Source of the DNA: Torreya grandis
Taxonomy: Eukaryota > Streptophyta > Pinopsida > Cupressales > Taxaceae
NCBI GenBank assembly: GCA_037957365.1
Contig: JARHVA010003184.1
Location: forward strand, 456,501-520,500
Length of the DNA: 64,000 bases
Direction of reading: 5' to 3'
In this document: piece after piece, positions 49,002-61,570 of the stretch
Numbering within the stretch: position 1 is the first letter of the stretch
How the letters are laid out: each line of letters opens with the position of its first letter
The notes under the pieces: generated by a model
Seen by the model: the letters and a program-made list of their open reading frames with translations, nothing else
What the model was told of the DNA's origin: nothing
The model's database searches: none
Translations under genes and position numbers: made by a program

Positions 49002-49993
49002 GCATATTTTCAAGGAGGTGACTAACTCAAAGAGGCAAGAGGAATAGTTAAAGCCCACTAACTACAAAGATGGAGAGTCTTGAGGAAGGTTGAATGTGTT
49101 GTTCAAAATGAGTAAATAGAGATAAACAAAATTTCTTCAAACATTCAACAAACTTGCCTCTATCTTTACTCCATTTTCCAAGAGAATAAAGATGGAATAT
49201 AGCATGTACTATGTAATATTTTAAGGAGGACTAGGTGGATGACTCATCCCTAGTTCTTGAATTTTGGTCTCTCTCTCTCTCTCTCCTTTTTTATTTTCTC
49301 TTTATATATGCCTATTTTTGGCATTTGTAAGGATCCTTAACTTGAGTTGTGGAAAATCCCTGCATATAAAAACACTTGTACTTGGCTCTTTGAATTAAAT
49401 AAGATTGAATTTTGGCCTCCTCGATACTAGTAATTAGTGTATGCTTTATGGTTTGTAGATGAATTTTAGTGATAATGAATGCTTCCTTACATTTTTACTC
49501 TCTTATTTACCTATTTGCAGGTGGTTAATCATCCTTGCAAGTTACATAGTGTTATTGAATAAACATGTATGCATGGTAAGTGTAATCCTTCATTAGTGTC
49601 CTTGAGAGACCTATTGATCAGCTATCTTAGATCATGCATCAAGCTAATAACATGTATGTGAAACATTTATGTTTGGATAATCCTTATTTGAGTAGTGCAA
49701 TCAGGGTCATGTCATAATTCAGATTCTTAGTGTATATTAGATAGGTGAAGGAGATATTTTGGTATATCATTTCCTTAGGTATATTTTATTTCATGTTATC
49801 TTCCTCTCTTTTTTATTACAAGCTAGTAGTGTAGTGTAGAGAGTCTAATTGATACATTAAAAGGAGCTAACCCTATAATCTAGTTATTCAATCCACCTAT
49901 TAGGCCACCCACATCCTAAGATTGTCTCCATATTACTCCAAACTGTGAAGGCTTGAACAACCTTCACAAGGGTAGAAGTTTGAGTAGATAACA
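49002..49993 (+). repeat. Element D 5' LTR, third segment
   Basis: It is colinear with 57498-58471 and ends GAGTAGATAACA in both. It holds a CT microsatellite (49268-49285, shorter in the other copy) and a weak TATATATG at 49303-49310 that could be the LTR TATA box. Confidence 0.85.
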
Positions 49994-49998
49994 ATTTT

Positions 49999-50015
49999 TG
50001 GCATGCTCAATGGGA
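49999..50015 (+). promoter_or_regulatory. Element D primer-binding site, degraded
   Basis: TGGCATGCTCAATGGGA follows the LTR end after ATTTT, the same offset as in element A. It resembles element B's TGGCATGCCCGGTGGGA with C-to-T and G-to-A changes, so it may use a tRNA different from the tRNA-Arg-like sequence at this element's other end. Confidence 0.5.
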
Positions 50016-50192
50016 TAAAAGTCCAAAGTTGTGGAAGGATTATTGGTGTTGTTCTTCTACATATCGGCCTTTGGAGGCATTCAAAACATCAATGGAATCT
50101 CTAAGTTCTATTAGTTGCTTATAGTGACCCATGTACTTTTTTCAAACAATTATTGATGATTTGTCTTAATCTTGTCTACTTCATTAAGTTTG

Positions 50193-52303
50193 ATGGCTAG
50201 GTATGAAGACAATTCATGTGTTATACCTTCTTATCAATCCTATAATTAACCATACCAGCCTTGTCATGATCTTTGTCAACCTTACCATGAGTCTTATCAG
50301 TCTTATGATTAGTGTTACCAGTAGTATGATAGTTCATATTAATTTTATAGTGTTCTTTATCAGTCTCACTATGACCCTAACTATATGCCTCAATAGCCTT
50401 ATCAAGCTTGTCACCCTCCTTAATATCAAGAGTATAACTCTTACCCTCCTTGTGAGCCATATCATTCTTATGATCAGCCTATGCCTTCCCCATATAACTA
50501 GGATGATGCATATTAACAACCTTATTTTTAAGATAGAATGGATGAGATGGAAAGCAAAGTACTAGAATGTGCAAAAGAGTTTGTTCAAATTCTCAATATG
50601 AGGAAGTTATTGGGTTGTTTCAAGCTGTATCTAATGATCCATTAGAAATGAATGAGTCATATAATTTTGTATTGGATAAGATGGAGACTTGGGAGAGGCA
50701 ACAAAGAGAGTTGGATAAAATGTGGCAAAAGTCCTCTTGTGTTCCTTATCAACCTTCTTATGCTCCATATCCTCATGAATTCATTGATCATCCTCAAATA
50801 GAATCTCCAAGAGAGCCAATTCAATCTCCAAGAGAACCCACTAGTTTCAAAATTCCAACTTGGAACCAAGTAGTTAAGTCTTGGGAAAAACAAGAGGAAG
50901 AGAGCCAAGGTTTAGAGTTTGAAACCAAAAAAGATATTTTACCTATCCAAACCACTTTTCTCCCTACTCAAGAACCTAAAGCGATTCCATCTTGAAGGTC
51001 TATCCAAGAAGGCTTTCAAGAGAAGAAAGATGTCCTAGTTGAAAAGTTTGAAGATTAGTTTGCAACTGTTAAAGAACCTTAAGAAAGCTATAAGAAGAGT
51101 GAAATGGTTGTTGAAAAGGGTGAGGCACTCATAACACAATTGAATTTTCTTTCTCTTCAAGCATTCTTATAAAAATCCACCATCCCCAAGACCTCCAGTT
51201 GCACGAATGTTCCCTCAGTTCCTAAGCTTATTCATGAACAACCTACCATGCCTAATACTCTTCTCAAACTCATGAGCATTCTCATCACCCTCCCACCATC
51301 TCCCTTATGGAAGAAGAGCATGTTATGTGGAAGATATAGAATGAAGTTGCAACTACAAGTGAGATTCAAGGAGAATGTGAAGAGGACAATTCAAGTGTGT
51401 ATGAGGAAGAGATTTTCATTGATACTCCACTCGAGGAAGAAAAAGGAAATTTAGGTTACAGAGATGAAGTGAAAATGAATCTTGTAGGAGTACAAGTTAA
51501 AAATCAGGTTGTAATTGATCTTGAAGTAGAATACATCTCAACTGAACAAGGTGAAGTCTTGGACATATATGGAATGACTCCAAATGAGCAAGGATGTGAG
51601 CTTGACAAAAGAGTACAAGTTGAAGTCTTGGATAAAGTTGAAATGGTTCTCAATGAGAAAAAATTTGAACTTGAAGAGGTTGACTCCCAATCACATCATG
51701 TGTCTAGAGAGAAGATTGAGATTCTTGGCATCCCTATAGCTCTTGAGGAGAAGGATGAAGATGTAATACAAGCTGGTCTCTTTCAAATTGACCAAACTAA
51801 GGCACTAAAAGATGATCGAAAACATAACATTGACTCACTTTAAGAGATTAAAGACCTTTACAAAGGTACAGTGCCTATTGGAGAGCACGCTTATGAGGAT
51901 TTTGATCAAGACACACCCATTGAAGATCATGGTGAAGCTTGGATTGAGTATGTAAATCTCCTTGAAGAGTTTGATGAACTTATAATAGCTAATAAACAAT
52001 ATGAGGACATTCAATATGCCATAGAGACCGAAGGACAATGTCTAAATGGTGTATCGTTAGGTGAGGTTGTAGTTAACAAGCAATATTGAGTGGACCTCAA
52101 AGTCAAAGATAAATTTGCCTTCATAGGTGACTAATTTGATGTTGTTTACTCACTTGAAGACATGCCAAGAGAGTTAGCAAACAAGACACATGGCCTATCA
52201 AGCACTATGTTCAAGAGGCAACTTGCCTTGTACCATTGTTCACCTCATGAAGTAGAAGATCTCAAAATTTTCCCATTTGATCCAAGAGGGACATGCTTAT
52301 AGG
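50193..52303 (+). pseudogene. Element D internal ORF remnant, Tyr/Gln-rich then acidic, function unknown
   Basis: From ATG 50193 a Tyr/Pro/Gln-rich segment (repeats like PYQP and SYQSYD) runs to about 50570, with all of its stops at positions where the repeat pattern predicts Gln. A frameshift leads to 50567-50995 (a DKMETWERQQRELDKMW helix, a SPREPIQSPREP repeat), then a poorly open stretch, then an acidic 51397-52089 (EGEVLDIYG-like, LLEEFDELI) and a tail to 52303. No Gag capsid, zinc knuckle, DTG/DSG protease or polymerase motif is visible. It may be a Gag-like protein for RNA packaging, but this is unproven. The frame at 50203-50565 is a shadow of the Tyr/Gln-rich part. Confidence 0.5.
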
Positions 52304-52497
52304 TTAGTTATTTACAGTTGTTTTCTTGTGTTTGTTGTGCTCCCTAAGTGCTTTATTAACACAAGTTTGTGATGTCTTGTTTTGTGTGTTGTTTTTTGCT
52401 TTGTGTGTGTCTTGGAGGTCAAACAACCATCTTGTTTAAAATCAAGAGTTGTAGTCATGACTAGGATTTGATCATGTTTATTTAAGAGTGTGAGAGA

Positions 52498-52573
52498 GAC
52501 TCCATGAGCCCAAAATAAATGTAAAGTTACTGGTTCATAAGCATAGCAGGGATGTTTTCCAACTGAGTCACCA
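52498..52573 (+). other. 76-nt tRNA-Arg-like sequence ending in CCA, 3 nt before element D 3' LTR
   Basis: It starts GACTCCATGAGCCCAA, against GACTCCATGGCCCAA recalled for a plant tRNA-Arg, and ends GAGTCACCA, where the tRNA has GAGTCGCCA. Length from first to last base is exactly 76 nt, that of a mature tRNA with CCA. Acceptor pairs 1-5 with 68-72 (GACTC/GAGTC) are intact. The central arms are diverged, so it is not a working tRNA. Nuclear tRNA genes do not encode CCA, so the likely source is a reverse-transcribed mature tRNA. A purine run (GAGAGA) lies just before it, but none lies between it and the LTR. Confidence 0.65.
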
Positions 52574-52576
52574 AAA

Positions 52577-55500
52577 TGTTGACAAGTTTGATCTCAAAGG
52601 TCAAACTGTCACCCTTATAATTTAAAATTTTGCTTGTCATGTCTTGTTATCCCTATTCATAGCTTTGTCATGCCTTATGAGTTCATCAAATAACATTTTT
52701 AAATCCTTATTATCAAAGTTTAAGGTTAATTTTCAAAAGTTAAGGTAATGTTATATCTTGGTCTTATACTAGGTTAGTCATGTCATGGTGCAAAAATGAT
52801 TGGTCAAGGGGTGTCATAGGTTATTAGGTGTTCCTCAAAGTCATTTCATGGCTTCACTACCTTTTACTAACATTTTATGCTTCTTTGGAGAGAGTAAGGT
52901 TCTTTTTCAAACTTTAAGGTATAGTTTGATGATGAAAAAGATGTTTTCTAGCTAACTACCATGTATGTCAAATCCCACAAAGGTGATTTATCGATACATG
53001 AAACTTGTTCGAGCTAGTAAAAGAGTTTTTAACATGTATACAACAATTACAAGTTAAAGTGTGGTCATTTTCTTACATTTTAACACTTAGAGGTAATTTT
53101 AAGTCATTTGTATGGACTTGACATATCCACTTTCAAGTTAAAATGTTGTAGAGGGGTCTATTTGGATTCTATAGGTCATATACATGCTTATTTTGTAGGT
53201 ATAGGTCCTAAAAGTTCAAAAAATGCTTCCTTATCTCCATCACTCCATTGGCAAACTTGCAAAGGTAGTTTTCATGTGGATGGTACGACTAGGAAAGAGA
53301 GATTTAGGGTCTAATATTTTTTTCAAAGGAGGGTGTCATAGTAAGATTCAAATTTGTGGAATTAATTTTCATATTCATTCCCTCTCCTTTATGAACAATC
53401 GCTAAGACTCTATGGTGATTTAAAATTGTTAGTCAACCCCATAGGCTCACTATTTCTCCTTAAAATGGAAAATTTAAGATGGTTGATTTCATGAAATCAA
53501 TTTAAGAGGATATACAAGATCTATATAGTATATTCCATGCTTTTCAAATCCCTACTTGGCATGTGTGGGCTCAGTTTGGCAAGAATATTCTTATTTTACA
53601 CAATTTACAAGGTGATTGTCATAATTTCTTGATAGTTCTAGGTTATTCAATATTTGGAACATGGAGGAAGGTTTCACATCATTTTTTAACTCCTCCAAAT
53701 GCTTTATATCTCCATCATTGAGTCTCCATTTCTTTACTCTAACCATACTTCCTTAAGTAGTATGCAATGCCTTGGTTTGAGCCTATGAGAAGGTTGTTTG
53801 TATGAAATATGTTTGAAAGGTCTTAATATTGCATTTTTAGAGGTTTTGAATGATATTTACATCATGATGAAGGTGTTAATCAATGTAGGGATGTTCTCAA
53901 GACTTGAGAAGATCACATTTGAACCAAGAAGAGGTCAAAACATGAGGAATGTAGACTTGCAAGTCTGCATAAATGGATTATAATGTCATCAAGAATGCCA
54001 TTTTGGGGACTTGAGTGGTGAGATAAGTGTGGTGTATTTTCATTTTAAGATTTAAAAACCATGGAGAGATGTGTCTCAAAGCCTAGTCCTCAAAACTCTC
54101 AATCACCACTTACAACCATGTCTCAAGTAGGCATGAGAAAGAAAGGAATTACTTGTGAAGATAAGAGGTCTTAGAGAGGTTGAGAGGTTTCAATAGTAAA
54201 CTCCACTAAATCTCTCACCAGGTCCAAGTGAAATATCTAAGATCTCAGATGACCAAGATAGTCATCATATGAAGGCCTAAAACACAAGAATACAAACCTA
54301 TAGGGCTGCAAATCTGTAGGTCTACATTGTATAAAAACTTCAATGAGTTATGCATCAAGATTAGATTTTGATAGCCTAAAAGTGAAGGCAATACAGTGTC
54401 TCGACACTTGGACTAGTCTCATTTCAATGGAGAAAATGTGTGTCCTCAAAAGATGTAATGTCCAAGACACCAAGTCACACCTATAGGCAGACAATTAGTT
54501 CTTAAACAGTTTAAAGCCTTAAACTAGCATAAAGGACATCTGAGAATGCATATGTGAGACCTAGAAAATAGAGGAGAACTATCCAAATATATATAAACCT
54601 TGCATTTCAGTCATATGGTAATCAAACACATTGAAGAAGTGAACCTAAACCACCTATAGCTAGCTAAGTCTCAAGCCTTCAAAGTTGCAGGCAGTGGAGA
54701 GGGTTTTTGTTCTTTCCACGAGTTCAAGATGTTAAGAAAGCATGAAGGATGTAGAGATATAAACATAACCAAAACTATTGTGGATGGAATATATAATCTA
54801 AGGTTATGACCAAGTAAGAAGTAAATTCTTGTTACAAGTTATCATACATAGTCAGGCTTGTGTGATGTGATGAGAGATTGATGATAAAAGGTACTAATAG
54901 TTTTGTAAGAAACTAGTCTTGAATGTGAGGAGATTTAAATGGAGTTAAAATTATATCAAGGTGTAAATGATATAACTTAAGAAGGCCAAGTTCAAAGCTT
55001 AATATTTAAGAGACCCTCAGTCATCACCTATAGCCATCTCTAGAGCAAGTATAAGGTACATATATGGTCAAACAAAAGATGCAAGATCATTTAAAAGGTT
55101 GCAGAGATTCAAAAGAAGGATAATAATAACAAGGATAATTGGAGTGTTTAGTGGTTGGTTGAAGATACCCTAGTTTTAAAAAGGTAGTCAAGACACTCAA
55201 CTATCACCTACAAGACTATTTGAGTAACTACAGTTGGTTTCAAACTTCTTAAAGAGGAAATCACACATATAGTGAGATGGGAGTTTAGATGAGACAATAG
55301 AAAAGTGAATAGAGTAATTTGAGTTCAAATAAAACTAATTAATATCAAATAAAATGTCAAGGTAAATACACCTAAACCCTGCATACTCACACTCAACCAA
55401 GTGCTCTTTTAGGCCTGCCTACCTAAAATGAGAAGTTCCTACTTGTTTTGAGAGATAATGAGGTTTGAGGGAAACTATTAATATAAAATGATTATATGAT

Positions 55501-58471
55501 GATATAATGAATTTATATGGTTATTAATATCAATGAAAAGGATGACCAAAATAAATCCATCACCCTTGCAACCACATACTCTAAATAGGACAGTCAGGCC
55601 TGCTTGAGAAGATTTTAATGTTTCATATGAGAACTGAAGTTGAAATGAATAGTAGGATGTATACAATCATGAATTAGATTCCAATAGGTAGTTGGAAACA
55701 TTGGGAGAAGGAAAAATTCCTCAATCAAATCCATTAAAGGCCAAGAAACCAAGAAAGACACCTACAACTAGTCAATATACCATGATGATTGATTAAGTAC
55801 AGTATCTAAAGGGTTAAATGGCTTTCTCAAAGCCAATGTAGCTTATTAATGGATATGAGGGAGTAAGATACATACTCATGGGGTTTATATAGTCCTGAGA
55901 AGGTCTTATTTTCAGTAGTTAGAGTGAAAAAAGAACTAAATCCAACAGCCAGGGTCAAATTGACCGATTTGCTCACAAACCCTTAATCTCAGTCAAAGAT
56001 GTTGTAAAGGATCTTGACATAAAAAATGATAATAAATACCATTGGAAAATCTCAATAAGGAAGTTTTAGATCTCCCTGAGGTGTTATAACTCATAACCAA
56101 ACTTCAAAGTGTCATTTCTAATTTAGTTTCTTCTCTAAACTTCACAGACTACCTAGAGCCTACTCGAGAGTCTCCAAAACTTGCTTAGATATTACATGGA
56201 AAGATCCATGGTGGGGATGTTATTAGGTAAAGTTAAGTACACTTATACTCTTGTAAACCTTGATTGGAGAGAGTTCATGAAAGGCCCTAGCCTTTATGAA
56301 TGATCGTTTAGAACTTAAGCTACTCACTGGCTATCTATACCCTTCAAGGAGCTCGACTGGAGATATAAGGTGCAATTTACCCTCAAATTCATAGTTTTGA
56401 CCTTGTAATATATAAAACAAAATTTTAGAATCCCTAAAGGTTTTTATCATAAAATTTTATGTACGTGCAACTGTATAGATTCATTAAATGCTTGGTTTTT
56501 GTGAGTTTTTGAGTTCAAAACAAAAATTTTGAGATCATGTGTAGATGAAAACCATTTGTATATATGGCTTGGGTTGTATTATACTTATCAAAGTCCAAAA
56601 ATACATACAATCCAACCTAGAAGTGCTCGAACAGGCCTAATTGTTGAACTCAGTCTGAAACAAACTTGAGAAAGTGCTAGTTTTTTGGCCATTTCTTGGT
56701 TTGCCTACTTACACAAGGTTAAAAAACCCCAAATTTGGTATGAATCATGGTCATACAGTCCTAAAATTTAATCACACACTTCATATAGGTTTCATGTGTG
56801 TGGGAGAAGTCTGGAGTAAAAAATCTATTTTTAGGTCTAGAGGGCTAATAGAGATATAAGTGGAGAGAGAAAATAGACTAATAAGTGTACTTACACTCAG
56901 AGTTGGATCATGAAATTTGACATGGAGCTATAAGGGGATACTGGATCCTAAAAATGTCTTTAATTTCCAAATATCCTTCACAAATTCTTATATACAAGGA
57001 GGTTTACCTATTTTGAGGGTTACAAGGAATTAGGAGAAAATGTAAACTATAAGTACAAAATCAGATCTTTTGGAGTGTCTAATGGCTTCAAATGACTTAT
57101 TTCAGGTCTAATATGATGTTGAGAGGCCATCCATGGAGGGGATTATTTTATTGGAGGCAAAACCAAGTTTTCACCTTTCTACGCCATGTTGGAGAAGGAG
57201 TTCAAGTAGTGAATCACCAAATCAATGCATAAAAGCTCTTCAATAAGCTTTGTCAAGGTAACCACTTGTGTTCAACACCAACTGAAGATGAGGAATAATT
57301 AAAAAGTTAGTTTTAATAAGGATTCAAATGGTTTAAAGATTCTTCAACTATCCTAGGGGGGCATTCTCCCTCTCCTATGCCAAGTCAAGTTGAAAAGGTC
57401 AAACAAACTTTAAGAGCCTTCAAACAAGCCCTATCAAGGTAGAGAAACAACATGCAAGAGTGTACGAGTTAGTTGAAGACTTGATAAAGACTTTAAGGCC
57501 TATTTTCAAGAAGGTGACTAATTCCAAGAGGCAAGAGGAATAGTCAAAGCCCACTAACTATAAAGTTGGAGAGTCTTGAGGAAGGTTGAATGTGTTGTTC
57601 AAAATGAGTAAATAGAGATAAAGACTTATTCAAATGTTCAACAAAATTACCTCTACCTCATATGCCATTTTAAAATAGAAGAAAGAGGGAATCTAGCATG
57701 TATTACATAAGAGTTTAAAGAGGACTAGGTGGATGACTCATCCCTAGTTTTTGGCTTTTGGTCTCTCTCTCATTTTCTCTTTAAGTATATATTTTTTGGC
57801 ATTTACAAGGATCCTTAATCTAAGTTGTGGCAAAGCCTCACTTAGAAAAACACTTGTACTTGGCTCTTTTAATTGAATAAGACTTAATTTTGTCCTCCTT
57901 AATGCTTGTGATTAGTTTATGTTTTATGGTTTATAGATGAATGTCAATGATAATGAATGCTTCCTTACATTTGTCCTCTCCTATTTACCTATTTATAGGG
58001 GCTTAAGCATCCTTGCAGGTTACATAGTGTGATTGAATAGCCTTGTATGTATGGAAAATGTAATCTTTCATTAGTGTCCTTTAGAGACCTATTGATTAAC
58101 TACCTTAGATCATGCATCAAACTAATAGCCTCTATGTGAAACATTTATGTTTAGAGATTCCTTATTTGAGTAATGCAATTAGGTTCATGTCATAATTCAA
58201 CTTCTTAGTCTATATTAGACAGGTGAAGGAGATATTTTGGTGTATCACCTCCTTAGGTAGATTTTCTTTCATGTTATCTTCCTCTCATTTCCCTTGCAAG
58301 CTAGTAGTGTAGTGTAGAGAGTCTAACTGATACATCAAGGGGAGCTAGCCTTATAATCTAGAGATTCAATCCACCTATTAGGCCACGTACAACCTAGGAT
58401 TATCTCTATGTTGCTCCAAACTGTGAAGGCTTGAACAACCTTCACAAGGGTGCAAGTTTGAGTAGATAACA
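52577..58471 (+). repeat. Element D 3' LTR, uninterrupted
   Basis: This 5895-bp LTR, from TGTTGACAAG to GATAACA, has the full-length structure. It contains the unoccupied insertion sites of element B (CTATC, 57431-57435) and element C (TTAAG, 57493-57497). Short frames inside (53108-53983, 56674-56859, 55478-55666) are not preserved in the 5' copy. Confidence 0.88.
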
Positions 58472-59077
58472 ATTACCTACTAAGGATTTCCTAATTTGTT
58501 GTGAAATGTGTGAGTGTCAGGTAAGGGCAACTCATGATGTGGCATGCCTTGTCTACATATGGACATTCAATGTGACTTTAGCTAACCACAAACCCATATA
58601 TACTTACAACCAACTCACATGTAAATACAATGACCTTTTTCTTCGATTCATGTGAAAACTAAAATAAATTTTCAAAATGTTTGCACAAATAAAAATTCAA
58701 ATAAATAGTTATATATTTAGAGAAATAAAAAAACAATACTTTAAATATTGAAAAGATAGTGAACGATTATTGGTTCGATTGGTAAAATTGTTTGACTCAT
58801 AAAAAGCCTACTAGAGATCAATTATTGTTGCTAACAAAACTTGAGATGATAAAAGAGATGAGGTCGAGATCATGCCCCATATGATTTTGAGAGAATATAT
58901 ACTCCTTAATCCCTATATTTTAACTTAAAATCACTACATAAAAATAAAAAAATAAATATGAAAAAGACTTAAATTTTGTTATACATATAAAACAATGCTA
59001 TTTCAGAGAAGAGTAATTGATTTAATGACATGTTAAGAAAAACTAAAGGTCTAGTATTCCTTGGGAACTTATAAGAG
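58472..59077. other. AT-rich intergenic DNA, no gene recognised
   Basis: This stretch separates element D from the right-hand LINE. No coding motif is visible. It is presumably the old upstream flank of the gene at 61617 before the LINE inserted. Confidence 0.5.
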
Positions 59078-59113
59078 ACAATGGTCAGCTTTCAATCCAA
59101 AAAGTAACCACAT
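59078..59113. repeat. LINE target-site duplication, left copy (36 bp)
   Basis: It starts ACAATGGTCAGCTTTCAAT and ends AAAAAGTAACCACAT. It matches 61506-61541 at 32 of 36 positions; two differences (TCAG here against CCGG there) look like CpG decay. Confidence 0.9.
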
Positions 59114-61505
59114 TTGGCATTCCTTTGGGACTGATAATAGAAGAAGAAATTTTTTAACATCCACAAGGCTAAATAAATAGCCTATGAGACAACCAACGCA
59201 GTCATATTTGCTTTTGCTTTGTATTTCTTCTTGTATGCAAAGATAAAATGAGATCTCTAACTTTCTCCAAAGACCTCTTTATAAACAAACCATGCCAAGA
59301 AGTTGTTGTCAAGAAGTCTGCATATTTTGCCTTAATGTCCGTGTAACCGTCACAATCTAAAATACAGTGCTTTTCAGATTCAACTGCCCTCACATTGCAA
59401 AATTCACATACTCTCTCTTCCCAAGTTTCTTTAGGCTTTTTCTACCTTCTCGTTTAGCATCGAAGCTGATGGGAATTAGTTCTGTCTAAGCTGAGCAATC
59501 GAAATCTTAGCTCTCCAAGGGATATTCACCCTAATGTAAGTTTTTTGTTGATGATCACATGCAGAGTTGAACACCTCAAGGTAATAATTCCTCTTTCTCC
59601 CTATAATACCACCCCACATAGACTTGTGAAATTTATCTATGACAAAAGCTTTTATATATTTGCTATCAGTAGGACAAACATTCAAATAGATATTCCAATT
59701 GATCATCCATATGTTGTTTTGCTTCATCCAAGACTTTTTTCTTTTGCTTAACACCTCGCTGAAAACTACCTTAGGCCACCTACTTATTTCCACCTGCTCA
59801 ATTCTTTTGAGATATCTTAGGAGATGCACCATTGCAGTGGCTTCCATCAGAACAATCCCTGTTTTAGCTAACAAAATCTCACATGGAGTTGAAACTTTTA
59901 GCCTAAACTTGCTGGTGATCATGTGCTTTTAGATTATCTCTATTTGATTCCACTTGGACTCTGATATGTTGCTAGCCCAAAGCTCACACCCATAAAGCAC
60001 CATCAGGCTTACTAATAGTCCAAAAAGAGTCTGAATAGTTTTTCAATCCCATAATTTAGCTTCTCTGCATATATTTTGAAGGGCATACGATACTTTCTAA
60101 CCTCCCAGAGTTCTTTTCTTTCTGCAAGTCTCCCAGCTAACCCTGCTATTAAAGTCAAACCCAAGGTACTTGTATTCATTTACCTTTTCAAAAATATTTC
60201 CCTCAAAGAGAAACGTGTGCTAGATAATTTTCTTTTTATTAGAGAAAATCATGATTTTGGTCTTGCTGGTATTGACTTGCATACCAACATCTCTATAGAA
60301 AAGCTTAAGGGCATCAAGGTGCTCTTGCAATCCATGAGGGGACTTAGCAATCAGAATAAAGTCATCATCATATAAAAAGAGCCTTATCACATATTCCCCT
60401 AGGTGAACACCATCCCCACCTTGCAAATTTAACCACTCTTCAAGTTTGTCAATGTATAAGCCAAAAAGAGTGGGTGACAAAGGGCATCCTTGCTTAACTT
60501 CGATGTCGCTCCTAAAACTTTCAAAGATGCCTATTGAAGTTCTAATTTTAACTTGAGCCTCTTCATAGAGTCTATGGACAACCACTCCAAGATGCTCTGG
60601 AATGCCAAGTTCCTTCATTTCACATTATAACTTATCCATAGGGACTGTGTCAAAGGCCTTTTTAAAGTCAACAAAACAACAACAAGCCTCTTCCTTTTCA
60701 TCCCAATTTTTTTCAATAATGTGTCTCAATGTAACTCCATGATCTAAAGTGGAGTGCTTAGACCTAAACCCTGCTTACCCTTCTCCTTTGCCTACTTGTT
60801 GATTCTTCTCTCAACCATGCTACCAAACAACTTTGCGAACTACAGGTTGATCATGATAGTTCTATAGTTGGAAGGATTGTTAACGTCTCCACTCTTAAAA
60901 AGAGGAATTGTTAGGCTAGTGATCCAATCTCTAGGGAAGCCATGTTGAATAATGTTGTTGAAAATTCTTGTAATATGGGGTGCAAGAATCTCCACCCCCC
61001 ACTTAAAGTATTATGTTTGAAGTTCAACCAAGTCCTTAGCTTTTCCAACCCCCAACTTCCCTATACCAACCATGACCTTTTGTATAGTGAAAAGTTTAGA
61101 TGTCACATTAATTAAGGGAGGAGGCTTAGTTAGTATTTCTTGTTCATACAACTATTTTGCATAATCAAACCATTGACTAGCGGTAATGTTATTCTATGAC
61201 TCTTTCTTCTTTAGTTGAAATTCCTTCCAAAATAACTTAAGATTATTCTTACCCAAATAGATTAACTCTTCTCACCTTGTGCTCATAAACTTTGTTTTTT
61301 GAGTTTTTATGATCTATCTGTAATACTTAATGCTCATCTTCTCCTTACCTGATTTTTCAAAGATTTTCTTACAATTTTACAATCTTCATAAACCAAATAT
61401 TTATTGAAACACAGTTTTTTGCCGACTTCTTATTATCGAAAAACAATGTTTTGCCGACTTCTTATTCTGTTCCCTTTTGCACTTCTCAAGCGCTCCTTCG
61501 GATAT
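59114..61505 (-). mobile_element. 5'-truncated LINE (non-LTR retrotransposon), RT and C-terminal zinc domain
   Basis: On the minus strand the RT runs from about 61090 to 60220. Its blocks in order include FPRDWITSLTIPLFKSGD, CFVDFKKAFDTVPMDKL, VKQGCPLSPTLFGLYIDKL and the catalytic LYDDD (YDDD at residues 83-86 of the 132-codon frame 60220-60618). Open stretches 59476-59922 and 59202-59393 follow; the latter ends a CEFC..H..C-type zinc region (about 59340-59410). The endonuclease is missing, so the copy is 5'-truncated. No poly(A) tail is seen. It has far fewer stops than the left LINE, so it is younger. The clade is uncertain. Confidence 0.85.
61417..61466. repeat. Short direct repeat near the LINE 5' end
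   Basis: TTTTGCCGACTTCTTATT occurs at 61417-61434 and 61449-61466, with a 32-bp period. Confidence 0.85.
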
Positions 61506-61541
61506 ACAATGGCCGGCTTTCAATAAAAAAAGTAACCACAT
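61506..61541. repeat. LINE target-site duplication, right copy (36 bp)
   Basis: This is the partner of 59078-59113. It ends 75 bp upstream of the proposed start codon at 61617, so the LINE split the 5' flank or 5' UTR of that gene. Confidence 0.9.
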
Positions 61542-61570
61542 CCTTCTTTTAAAAAATCGAGCCCTTATCG

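Larger units (their letters stand above)
3894..58471 (+). mobile_element. Element D: non-autonomous LTR retrotransposon with giant LTRs, host of the nested insertions
   Basis: D runs from TGTTGACAAG at 3894 to the terminal CA at 58471. The 5' LTR is in three pieces (3894-8702, 35720-35781, 49002-49993), separated by elements B and C. The uninterrupted 3' LTR is 52577-58471. Without insertions the LTRs are about 5863 and 5895 bp, flanking an internal region of 2583 bp. That region holds a decayed Tyr/Gln-rich ORF but no visible capsid, zinc knuckle, protease, RT, RNase H or integrase. D must therefore have moved with enzymes from another element. The flanking 5-mers (TTAAC at 3889-3893, ATTAC at 58472-58476) match poorly, so the target duplication is uncertain. 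The LTR pairing itself is certain from colinear similarity over the whole length. Confidence 0.85.

Noticed and set aside
50203..50565. 120-codon hydrophobic frame and its minus-strand partner 50334-50519
   Set aside because: Both are out-of-frame shadows of the Tyr/Gln-rich segment starting at 50193.
3889..58476. 5-bp target-site duplication of element D
   Set aside because: TTAAC and ATTAC agree at only three of five positions, so the duplication is not claimed although the LTR pairing is clear.
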